Source of the DNA: Chloroflexota bacterium
GTDB taxonomy: Bacteria > Chloroflexota > Anaerolineae > Aggregatilineales > Phototrophicaceae
Reading direction: 5' to 3'
DNA: 23,468 nucleotides
Assembly: GCA_003242205.1 (NCBI GenBank)
Contig: QGUR01000023.1
Coordinates: 1 to 23,468 of the forward strand
Positions 14,836-22,277 of this stretch are shown here, piece after piece (position 1 is the stretch's first letter; the number at the start of each line of letters is the position of its first letter). The position numbers and the translations under genes were made by a program. Under the pieces are notes generated by a model. It was not told the origin of the DNA. It did no database searches and saw nothing but the letters and a program-made list of their open reading frames with translations.

Positions 14836-15489
14836 TCACAAATCGCGTTTTGGTTCTTTCAGAATGCCATGCTGTTGTAACCATACAATCAGGCTGTAAG
14901 TGACCAGCAGGCTGAGCACGGCCGGCGCGATGAGCAGCAGCGGCGCAATGGCAATGACCGAAGGGATGAGCACTGCCAGAACCAGTACCAGATAGAAGGT
15001 GAGATAGGGCAGGTCGCCAAGCGCCGTGAACACGCTGTTACGCAGTGCGCGCGGCAGGTCAGGCGCTTCCTGGATCATGGCGTAGGGCCAGAACCAGAAC
15101 TGGGCGATCATGACCAGTGCGGCTACGACGCCGACCACGCCGAGCAGGATGTCATTGTCGAATACGGTGCGGGCGATCAGCAACAGTGCGCCGAAGACCA
15201 GCAAATTGGCGGCGGCCCACGCCCAGCTTCGCCAGAACCAGCGCCGGAGAGACGCGAGAAAACGGCGGACTTCAGGTTTCCGGCCCCGATACGACTGGTG
15301 GGCCGTATCGAACAGGGCGGCAGTGGCGGGCGGCAGCAGGATTATCGTAGTGGCCAGCAACACCCATAGGAGGTTGACGGCGGCAAACCGGAACAGCCAG
15401 TCATTGAGGTCAATGACGACCAGTTGAATGGGTTGCAGACGCCAGTAGCGAATGGGCGCAGGCGCGCGCAGCGGGTTTGACGGGCGCAT
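14836..15489 (-). CDS. DUF624/YesL-family membrane protein
   Basis: This is a membrane protein of 217 residues with about five hydrophobic segments. The N-terminal half has the family pattern: a segment around NLLWVLLATTIILLPPATAAL (about 38-58), then an aromatic- and arginine-rich link (FLASLRRWFWRSWAW) before the second hydrophobic block. DUF624 proteins such as YesL of Bacillus subtilis are nearly always beside CUT1 sugar transporter genes, as here, but their job is unknown. It lies on the same strand as the binding-protein gene, 353 bases upstream of it, and is divergent from the glycosidase-like gene with only 70 bases between the starts. Confidence 0.82.
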   Translation of the reverse strand: MRPSNPLRAPAPIRYWRLQPIQLVVIDLNDWLFRFAAVNLLWVLLATTIILLPPATAALFDTAHQSYRGRKPEVRRFLASLRRWFWRSWAWAAANLLVFGALLLIARTVFDNDILLGVVGVVAALVMIAQFWFWPYAMIQEAPDLPRALRNSVFTALGDLPYLTFYLVLVLAVLIPSVIAIAPLLLIAPAVLSLLVTYSLIVWLQQHGILKEPKRDL

Positions 15490-15559
15490 AAGGGCAGACT
15501 ATGATCGTCGCGGTTTGTGGAACACCAGTTCATGTTACCAGCCAGCACGCCAGAGACCA

Positions 15560-17179
15560 ATGCTACAGTTTTACAGCTTCGACCTGAATGACCCGCTCAT
15601 CCGGCTCGCGGATTGGAATCTCAGCTTCCAGATCATCACGTTGGAAAACGTATACGGGCTTGACCCGGACACACTTCGCGTCGATGAAGCCGCCGGTGGC
15701 TGGACGGTGTCATGTTCGCGCCTGAGCTGGGCGGGGCAGCAGCGGCGCGCGCCGGGCAGCTTTCATGCGGACATCGTGCGGGAAACCGGAAGCCGCCTGC
15801 GCCTGAAGATCAGCGCAACAGCATCGCAACGCATCCGCGCCGTTAAGGTGCTGGCGCGAAACCTGCCTGAATTTGATGCGCTCGATCCGGTCTTTCAGCC
15901 GCGCGAGATACCCGAAGGCGGGCTGCTCGACCGCTATCCCAACCAGAATCGTCTGCCGCTGGCCGTCATCCGTCTGCGAGATGGCGATACGCTTGGCTTC
16001 CGCAATGAGGACCCGCTGGTGCGCGCCAAGCGCTTCGCCGCCTATCAGGAGCGTATGGGCAGCCTCGCCGGAAGCTATACTTTCGAGTGCATTCACGAAG
16101 AGGATGCGCGCTATTTCGACACCAGCATCGACGTGCCAGCGTGGATACTGGAGCGCGGCGTCCAACCTGAGCGCTTTCAAGAGATGCAGCTTGCGTTTGC
16201 CGAGCAGGCGCATGGGCTGGTGCGTTGGGAAGACCGGGCCGACATGCCTGCCTGGGCGCGCGATATTGTCCTGTGCCTGACGCTGCACGGCATGCACTGG
16301 TCGGGATACATCTTCAACACCTACGCGCAGATGCTGGAAATCGTGCGGTTCGCCGCCGAGCGCATACCCGGTCGCCATATTTTGGCTTATCTGCCGGGTT
16401 GGGAGGGGCGCTATTACTGGCAGGCGGGCGACTATCGCCCTGAGCCGGAACTTGGGGGCGAGGACGGCTTTGCCCGCCTGTGTGACGAGGCGCGGTCGCT
16501 CGGGGTTCACGTGATGCCGATGTTTGCCGGAACGTGCGCCAACGCCTGGGCGTCGAATTTCCACCACTTCGGCCCATCGTCGTTGATGAAATCGGCGACG
16601 CGCAATGTCTTTCTGGGCAACCAGCCCGATTGGGATATCAGCCGGGCGCGCGATACCGGCTGGCAGGCATGGCTGAATGTCGGCGCGCCTGCGTGGCAGA
16701 ATGAACTCGTCCGCCAGATCGGTGGCCTTGCCGATCGCTATGGCTTCGACGCAGTTTTTCTCGATTGCAGCGAAGTGTGGGTGAACGACCCGGACTTCAA
16801 CCTGCTTGAAGGTTATCGCCAGCTTGTCGGGCGGTTGCGGGAAGGGCGCCAGCATTTGCTGGTGGCGGGTGAAGACTGGTGGGATGGTCTGCTCGGCGTC
16901 TTTCCGCTGTTCCAGAAATCGGCCTATGCCCGGCCCGTGCCGGAATGGGTGGGGCGTTACGCCCGTATCTTCGGCCACATTCAGGATTCCGAGCCGTCGC
17001 GAGGCAGCACCGGCGTCTTCGAGTCGGGCTTTGAGCCCTACCAGCCATTGCCAGACCGGGAGCCATATCTTCCGACGATTGCCTTCACCGACGGCACGCT
17101 TCAGGGCGCGAAGGCCGAAATCGAAGCGGTGCTGGAGCAGGCGCGGCGGCGGATCAAACGCATGGAGCAGGGGCAATGA
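15560..17179 (+). CDS. Putative TIM-barrel glycoside hydrolase, family unassigned
   Basis: This is a predicted cytoplasmic protein of 539 residues with no signal peptide. I start at the ATG at 15560 (MLQFYSFDLN); the earlier in-frame ATG at 15452 would run through the divergent DUF624 start. Residues 1-220 look beta-rich. From about 230 the pattern fits a (beta/alpha)8 barrel of a clan-D-like glycosidase: ILAYLPGWEG (274-283), LGVHVMPMF (314-322), YGFDAVFLDCSEVW (394-407) and LLVAGEDWWDG (433-443). D402 and E438 are the best candidates for catalytic acids, by position after predicted strands. The GH65 gene overlaps its stop (ATGA), so the two products probably act on one substrate. I do not recognise a named family; DUF6259-type or GH36/GH101-like proteins are possible relatives. 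Confidence 0.65.
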   Translation: MLQFYSFDLNDPLIRLADWNLSFQIITLENVYGLDPDTLRVDEAAGGWTVSCSRLSWAGQQRRAPGSFHADIVRETGSRLRLKISATASQRIRAVKVLARNLPEFDALDPVFQPREIPEGGLLDRYPNQNRLPLAVIRLRDGDTLGFRNEDPLVRAKRFAAYQERMGSLAGSYTFECIHEEDARYFDTSIDVPAWILERGVQPERFQEMQLAFAEQAHGLVRWEDRADMPAWARDIVLCLTLHGMHWSGYIFNTYAQMLEIVRFAAERIPGRHILAYLPGWEGRYYWQAGDYRPEPELGGEDGFARLCDEARSLGVHVMPMFAGTCANAWASNFHHFGPSSLMKSATRNVFLGNQPDWDISRARDTGWQAWLNVGAPAWQNELVRQIGGLADRYGFDAVFLDCSEVWVNDPDFNLLEGYRQLVGRLREGRQHLLVAGEDWWDGLLGVFPLFQKSAYARPVPEWVGRYARIFGHIQDSEPSRGSTGVFESGFEPYQPLPDREPYLPTIAFTDGTLQGAKAEIEAVLEQARRRIKRMEQGQ

Positions 17180-19383
17180 GCGATGGCTGGACATATGTCG
17201 AAGAGCGCTTCGATGTGACTTGCGCCAAAGGGCAGGAAGGACTGCTGACGCTTGGCAGCGGCTATCTGCATGTGCGTGGATCGTTTGAGGAACACCTCTA
17301 TGATGCGCCACAGGCGGTGACCTACCTCCGCAAGCCCGCCAACGTAACCGCTGAGGCGTTCCCCGAAATGAAGGTCAAGTGGGGCACGTTCGTGCCGGGC
17401 ATTTACGGTTTGCATCCCTTGCTGGGCAAGGAAATGACCAATCTGCCCTGGTTCCTGAGCCTGACGCCGTTTGTCGCCGGCGAAAAACTGGATGTGGAGC
17501 GCAGCGCGATTGCGACCTATCGCCGCACGCTCGATCTGAAAACGGCGACGCTGCGGCGGGAACTGCGCTGGCATACGCTTGCCGGCGCGGTGATCGATGT
17601 TGTTTTCGAGCGATTCGTCAGTGCGGCGCGCCCGCATCTTTGCGTCCAACGCCTGACGATGACGAGTGACCGCGATGTGGACGTGTCGCTGGAGGCCGGA
17701 ATCGACGCCGATGTTCGCACCAGCGGCTATGACCACTATACGGCTGTCGAATTTAGTCGCCCGGCCCCCGACGAAATCGCCTGTTCGATCCGGCTTGACA
17801 GCGGCGACGAAGTACACATGCGTTCGTGGGTTGCCGCTGCTGGCGTGAACTGGCAGGAGACGGAGACCGACCGGCAGGCCAACCTGACGGCGACGCTGCG
17901 GCTGCGCGCCGGCCAGCCGGAGGTGGTCGAGAAACGCACCGCCGTAACCACCAGTTTCGACCCGGTACGGCAGGACTTGGGAACCCTGTTGAGCTGCGAC
18001 CATCGCTATGAGGCCCTTCACGCCGAACACGCTGACATCTGGGCGACGCGCTGGCGGCAGTCGGACGTTGTGATCGAAGGCGACCCGGAAGCGCAGTTGC
18101 GCCTGCGCCTCGGTCTCTATCATCTGCTGCGGGCGCATCCCAACGATTCGCGGCTGGCAATCGACCCGAAGGCGTATGCCGGGGATGCCTATCGCGGGCT
18201 GTTCTTCTGGGATACCGAGATTTATATGCTGCCGTTCTTTCTCTACACCCAGCCGGAACGAGCGCGCAGCCTGCTCGACTTTCGCATCAACACGCTCGAT
18301 GGCGCGCGGGCCAACGCCGCGAGTTATGGCTATGCGGGGGCGCGCTATCCCTGGGAAGGCGACGTTGACGGCGTGGATCAGTGCCCCAACTGGCAGTACC
18401 GCGATCACGAGGTTCATGTCACGGCGGACGTTGTCTACGCGCTGGCGCACTATGCCCGCGCTACCGGGGATATGGCTTACCTGACGGGCAACGCGGCCCC
18501 GGTCCTGCGCGAGACAGCCCGTTACTGGCTGGAGCGAGTCGACTGGCGTCCCGGAGACGGCTATCCCAGCCTGCTCGGCGTCATGGGCCCGGACGAGTAC
18601 ACGCCGATTTCGAGCAACAACGCCTACACCAACCGGCTTGTCGCCTTTGCTCTCGAAGCCGCTGCTGAAGTCGAGCCAGACGAAGCTTTGAAGCGCCAGT
18701 ACCGGGAAATTGCCGCCGGGCTGCCGATTCTGCGCCGGGGCGAACTGGTGATGCAGTGCGAGGAATTTGAACGCTACGCCGAACTCGACTTCGACGCTCT
18801 CTGGCCCGACCGCTCGCGCCCGCTGGCGGCGCAGGTGTCGCAGGAACGGCTATATCGCAGCCGGGTATTGAAACAGGCCGATGTGCTGCTGTTGATGATG
18901 CTGTTTGAGGACGAATTCAGCGATGCCGAAGTGCGTGCTGCCTGGGATTATTATCTGCCCTATACCTCGCACGACTCGTCGCTTTCGCCCGGTGTTCACG
19001 CCATAGTCGCCGCGCGCCTGGGCCTCATGGAACAGGCCGAGGCGTTCTGGCAGCAGAGTCTGGACATCGACGTGGGAAACGGGGCGGCGGAAGGTATTCA
19101 CATCGCCGCGCATGGCATCAACTGGCAGATCGCGGTCATGGGCTTCGGCGGCCTGCGTTCGGCCATGAACGCCGATCTACTGACGCTTAACCCGCGCCTG
19201 CCCGCAAATTGGACGCGGCTGGCGTTTCCCGTGATCTGGAAAGGCCAGCGCGCGTGGGTTGACATCCGGCATGAGAGTGTCGCCGTGCGTAATGACAGCG
19301 CGGAGCCGCTGGCAGTCGTGGTGCGCGGGCAAAAAGAAATGATCGCGCCCGGCGACAGCCAGACGTTTGCGGTGAACGTTTAG
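17176..19383 (+). CDS. Glycoside hydrolase family 65 protein, disaccharide-phosphorylase type
   Basis: This is a cytoplasmic enzyme of 735 residues, close to the family's usual 750-800. An N-terminal beta-sandwich (about 1-270; LTLGSGYLHVRGSFEEHL at about 24-41) is followed by an (alpha/alpha)6 catalytic barrel with RGLFFWDTE (about 344-352), MGPDEY (470-475) whose E474 is the expected general acid, and KQADVLLLMML. HDSSLS (599-604) matches the phosphate-binding loop of GH65 phosphorylases, which favours phosphorolysis of an alpha-linked disaccharide (maltose, trehalose, kojibiose or nigerose type) over hydrolysis. Exact specificity cannot be read. The ATG overlaps the upstream stop (ATGA), with GGAGCAGGGG before it. 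The stop overlaps the stop of the opposite-strand regulator by four bases. Confidence 0.88.
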   Translation: MSDGWTYVEERFDVTCAKGQEGLLTLGSGYLHVRGSFEEHLYDAPQAVTYLRKPANVTAEAFPEMKVKWGTFVPGIYGLHPLLGKEMTNLPWFLSLTPFVAGEKLDVERSAIATYRRTLDLKTATLRRELRWHTLAGAVIDVVFERFVSAARPHLCVQRLTMTSDRDVDVSLEAGIDADVRTSGYDHYTAVEFSRPAPDEIACSIRLDSGDEVHMRSWVAAAGVNWQETETDRQANLTATLRLRAGQPEVVEKRTAVTTSFDPVRQDLGTLLSCDHRYEALHAEHADIWATRWRQSDVVIEGDPEAQLRLRLGLYHLLRAHPNDSRLAIDPKAYAGDAYRGLFFWDTEIYMLPFFLYTQPERARSLLDFRINTLDGARANAASYGYAGARYPWEGDVDGVDQCPNWQYRDHEVHVTADVVYALAHYARATGDMAYLTGNAAPVLRETARYWLERVDWRPGDGYPSLLGVMGPDEYTPISSNNAYTNRLVAFALEAAAEVEPDEALKRQYREIAAGLPILRRGELVMQCEEFERYAELDFDALWPDRSRPLAAQVSQERLYRSRVLKQADVLLLMMLFEDEFSDAEVRAAWDYYLPYTSHDSSLSPGVHAIVAARLGLMEQAEAFWQQSLDIDVGNGAAEGIHIAAHGINWQIAVMGFGGLRSAMNADLLTLNPRLPANWTRLAFPVIWKGQRAWVDIRHESVAVRNDSAEPLAVVVRGQKEMIAPGDSQTFAVNV

Positions 19384-20513
19384 AGCCGTGCGCTGTTGGC
19401 GGACGCAGTTGTGGCGATGGAAACCACGGAACCGCGAACGATCAGTTGCGGCGGCAGCGTGATGTGCTGAAAGTAGGTCGTTTCCCCCTGAAGGCGGCGG
19501 ATGAGCAGGCGCGCCGCTTCCTGCCCGACCTGCCGGAACGGCTGCGCCATGGTCGTGAGCGGTGGCTCAAGTTGCCCGGCAATATCCAGATTGTCGAAGC
19601 CGACGATCGACAGGTCATCCGGCACGCGCAGGCCCACCGCCTGCGCCGCCCGGTAGAGCGCGATTGCAATCTGGTCGTTGGCTGCAAATACCGCGCTTGG
19701 CCGCGAATCAGCGGAAAGATAGGCTTTGAGCGGCGTCAGGTCGATGGTTGGGTAGCCTTCAACGGTACAGATGAGCCCCGGATCGGGCGCGAGACCGCGT
19801 TCCCGCAGCGCCTGCGTGTAGGCCAGTTGCCGGTGTTCCATACTCGACGCCGGAGAGCGCCATGTGACAAAGCCGATACGCTGGTGTCCCTGATCGACCA
19901 GATAGTGAACGACTCGCAGCCCGCCGTTGAAATGATCGGTTCCAACGTAGTCGCTTACCACGCGCTTGAAATAACGGTCGATCAGCACGATAGGAAACCT
20001 TGACCGAATCAGGCTTGCCAGCGCCGGCGAACTTTCAGAGTCGACCGGATACAGCGCGATGCCGTCGATCTTTTCGGCGACGAGTTGGGAGACCAGCGCG
20101 TCCTGCTGCCGGGTGTCGTTGCTGGCATGGTGGAAAGCGACCGTGCAGCGCTCCTGTTCAGCCGCTTCCTGAAATCCTATCAAAATGGTCGAAACTGAGG
20201 AATCGCGCACGTAGGGGACGATGAACGCCAGCCGGTGCGTGCGCGTTCTGCGGCTGGCCCTGCGACGTTCTGCCTTCTCGACAAATGTGCCGCGGCCCTG
20301 TTCACGGCGCAGGTAGCCTTCTTCTTCCAGCCGTTGCAGCGCCTGTCGCAGTGTGCCGCGCGCCACGTCAAATTCGGCGCAGAGCGCTTTTTCAGGCGGC
20401 AGCGGCGTCCCTTCGGGCCATGTGCCCTGTTCAATGCGCGCTCGCAGGATGGCAGTAAGCTGAATGTGAAGCGGAGGAGCGTTACGACTGCGATCTAAAA
20501 CATATGACATCAT
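19380..20513 (-). CDS. GntR-LacI hybrid transcriptional regulator (AraR-like architecture)
   Basis: This is a DNA-binding repressor of 377 residues. Residues 8-82 form a GntR winged helix (LHIQLTAILRARIEQG, then LPPEKALCAEF, RGTLRQALQRLEEEGYL and the wing RREQGRGTFV). From about 92 it is a LacI/periplasmic-binding-type sugar sensor, with an arginine-rich linker near 85-91. This order is found in AraR of Bacillus and many related sugar regulators. It probably controls the flanking GH65, beta-helix and perhaps transporter genes. It is tail to tail with GH65 (4-base overlap) and divergent from the beta-helix gene, with 112 bases between. MM at the start gives two equivalent ATGs. The ribosome-binding site is poor. 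The ligand is unknown but is likely a sugar or sugar phosphate. Confidence 0.9.
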   Translation of the reverse strand: MMSYVLDRSRNAPPLHIQLTAILRARIEQGTWPEGTPLPPEKALCAEFDVARGTLRQALQRLEEEGYLRREQGRGTFVEKAERRRASRRTRTHRLAFIVPYVRDSSVSTILIGFQEAAEQERCTVAFHHASNDTRQQDALVSQLVAEKIDGIALYPVDSESSPALASLIRSRFPIVLIDRYFKRVVSDYVGTDHFNGGLRVVHYLVDQGHQRIGFVTWRSPASSMEHRQLAYTQALRERGLAPDPGLICTVEGYPTIDLTPLKAYLSADSRPSAVFAANDQIAIALYRAAQAVGLRVPDDLSIVGFDNLDIAGQLEPPLTTMAQPFRQVGQEAARLLIRRLQGETTYFQHITLPPQLIVRGSVVSIATTASANSARL

Positions 20514-20534
20514 CTACAGCTTATGAACATTCGC

Positions 20535-20554
20535 AAAATAGGTCTAGACATTTT
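20535..20554. promoter_or_regulatory. Palindromic site GTCTAGAC flanked by AAAAT/ATTTT, likely operator
   Basis: GTCTAGAC (20542-20549) is a perfect palindrome inside an AAAAT (20535-20539) ... ATTTT (20550-20554) inverted repeat. It sits 22 bases upstream of the regulator ATG and about 70 upstream of the beta-helix ATG. The core GGTCTAGAC resembles the core of DasR/NagR-type GntR sites (known family feature). It could mediate autoregulation and control of the divergent gene. Confidence 0.5.
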
Positions 20555-20625
20555 ACACTGGTTCTCCGGACTCATACATCCATAGTAGCGGTCACGCATT
20601 CACCGGCTAATCACGAGGGACTTGA

Positions 20626-21963
20626 ATGAGAACAGGCGTCCAACCCACAGATGGCATGCGAATTAGCGAAGACACGCGCTTCGCTCCCGGTGTCTATTAC
20701 CTTCCAAACGGCCTGACGATTGGCGCGGACAACATCACGATCGAGGGCGATAACACGCTGATCGTCAGTAACGCGCAGACCAACGTCGCCATTCGGGCGG
20801 AAGGCCGGCAGGGGATCACGATCCGCAACCTCGCCATTTCCGGCTATTATCACGGGCTGCGTTTTGACGATTGCCGTGACGTGACGGTAGAAAACGTGAA
20901 AGTGCGCGACACGTGGGAGATCGAGGGTATTGATACCTTCCTTTATCTGTGGCTACCCATCGACAAGGTCTACGGTGGCGCGTTGCTGATGAACGGCGTG
21001 CAGGGCGGCGTGGTGCGCGACTGCGATTTCCAGCACCAGCTTAATGGCGTCCTGCTCTATGGCTGTTCCAACATCACGGTCGAACGGGTCAATGCCTCGT
21101 TCAACAGCGGCTGGGGCGCTTATTTGTCGGCGACCAACGACTGCGTCATCCGCGACAATCACTTCGACTTCTGCAACCGGCTTTACCGGCGACCGGAGGA
21201 TGGTTCCATCCGGGCGGAAGCGGATACGGCCGGTATCGTGCTCGTCAAAGGGTCGTCGCGCAATCAGGTGCTGCGGAATAGTTGCATCTGCGGCGGCGAT
21301 GGCATTTTTGTCGCCGGCTACGAGCATCCCGGCGTTCACGAATCGTGCAGCGACAATCTTTTCGAGGAAAACGACTGCCGCCTGAGCCCGAATAACGCCA
21401 TCGAATCGACGTTTTCCAAAGGGAATATTTTCCGGCGCAACAACTGCAGCCGTTCCAACTATGGCTTCTGGATGGGATATTCGTGGGAGAATGTGCTCGA
21501 AGACAATGACGTTGAATTCAACCGCTGGGTGGGCATTGCCGCCGAACATGCCCATGGCTTCGTGATACGTAACAACCGCATTCGCCTGAATGGCGAAGGG
21601 GTGCGGTTATGGACGCGGGGCGGCTCGGTTGTCGAGTATTTCCCCGGCTATGAAGTCACCTTCGATATCACGCTGGAAGACAACCAGATTGAGCAGAATC
21701 GCATCGGCCTTAACGCCTATACCGGTGAGATGATCAAGGATCATCTGGTACACGATCTGAAGCTGCGCGGCAACACCATTCGCGATAACCGCGTCGGCAT
21801 CCAGTTGGAGCGCGTCGAAGCGGTTACGCTGGAAGACAACACGCTGGAGGACAATGTCGTCGCGGCGGTTCGGCTGGTCAACGACGCGCAGGCCCAGATC
21901 GACAATAACCGGTTCGCTCGTAATCTGGCGGACCAACAGGCAGCCGGCTCGCGGCTGACTTAG
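20626..21963 (+). CDS. Right-handed parallel beta-helix protein, possible polysaccharide lyase or isomerase
   Basis: This protein of 445 residues is built of repeating coils, each with N/D-x-ITVE-, VIRDN- or LEDN-type strands, from about residue 30 to 435 (for example NITIEGDNTLI, GITIRNLAISG, DVTVENVKVRD, CVIRDNHFD, VTLEDNTLEDN). This is the pattern of PbH1/NosD-type repeats. There is no signal peptide, so it is probably intracellular. Beta-helix enzymes include pectate lyases, epimerases and some glycosidases, and no catalytic residue can be named here. GAGGGA lies about eight bases before the ATG. It is divergent from the regulator, and the GH2 gene follows, suggesting a role with the same carbohydrate. 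Annotators might call it a periplasmic copper-binding NosD-like protein, but the export signal for that is absent. Confidence 0.82.
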   Translation: MRTGVQPTDGMRISEDTRFAPGVYYLPNGLTIGADNITIEGDNTLIVSNAQTNVAIRAEGRQGITIRNLAISGYYHGLRFDDCRDVTVENVKVRDTWEIEGIDTFLYLWLPIDKVYGGALLMNGVQGGVVRDCDFQHQLNGVLLYGCSNITVERVNASFNSGWGAYLSATNDCVIRDNHFDFCNRLYRRPEDGSIRAEADTAGIVLVKGSSRNQVLRNSCICGGDGIFVAGYEHPGVHESCSDNLFEENDCRLSPNNAIESTFSKGNIFRRNNCSRSNYGFWMGYSWENVLEDNDVEFNRWVGIAAEHAHGFVIRNNRIRLNGEGVRLWTRGGSVVEYFPGYEVTFDITLEDNQIEQNRIGLNAYTGEMIKDHLVHDLKLRGNTIRDNRVGIQLERVEAVTLEDNTLEDNVVAAVRLVNDAQAQIDNNRFARNLADQQAAGSRLT

Positions 21964-22273
21964 CCATTGCCCGGCCCATTTCGCGGCTAGCGCTCTGAAA
22001 TTTCGTAGATTCCAGACGGGGAGAGGATCGCATGATCGGTGTGAGCACGCTGGCGGGCCTTGCTTGGTTTCATCCTGACGACAGGCGCGGTCGCTTTTCT
22101 GGATTCGATCCTTCCGTCGGCAACCGCGCCTGGCTTGCACAGCCGGTCATGCTTGCTAACGAGCACAGGCATGCCGGCAATCCGGTAGTCTGCTCTTCAA
22201 CCGTCCGTTGGTATCAGGCAGAACTGTGTAAACCGTTGCGGGTGGTGCTGTCTGTAGTCGAAAGGCCGCCACG
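21964..22273 (+). other. 310-base gap before the GH2 gene
   Basis: The gap holds an imperfect 23-base palindrome (21994-22016), a ribosome-binding-like GGGGAGAGG (22018-22026), a doubtful 81-codon frame, and a purine-rich GAAAGG before the GH2 GTG. I see no clear terminator for the beta-helix gene and no RNA gene. Confidence 0.45.
21994..22016. promoter_or_regulatory. Imperfect palindrome, possible operator before the GH2 unit
   Basis: TCTGAAATTTC and TAGATTCCAGA flank a single G at 22005 and match at 8 of 11 symmetric positions. It lies directly upstream of the GGGGAGAGG box and may bind a regulator of the downstream genes. Its sequence differs from the GTCTAGAC site. Confidence 0.3.
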
Positions 22274-22277
22274 GTGA
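22032..22277 (+). CDS. Doubtful small open reading frame (81 residues) coupled to GH2
   Basis: This frame starts six bases after a purine-rich GGAGAGG and ends with a TGA that overlaps the GH2 GTG (GTGA), an arrangement used by real genes elsewhere in this window. The protein (MIGVSTLAGLAWFHPDDRRG at its start) has no recognisable domain, no signal peptide and no membrane segment. Several codons (AGG) are uncommon in its neighbours. It could be a small gene, a leader peptide that couples translation, a decayed fragment, or chance. I do not recognise it. Confidence 0.2.
   Translation: MIGVSTLAGLAWFHPDDRRGRFSGFDPSVGNRAWLAQPVMLANEHRHAGNPVVCSSTVRWYQAELCKPLRVVLSVVERPPR

Noticed and set aside
15710..18450. 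Two long minus-strand frames (533 and 449 codons) over the glycosidase-like and GH65 genes
   Set aside because: Both lie opposite genes with conserved enzyme motifs and show Arg/Gln/His-rich shadow composition.
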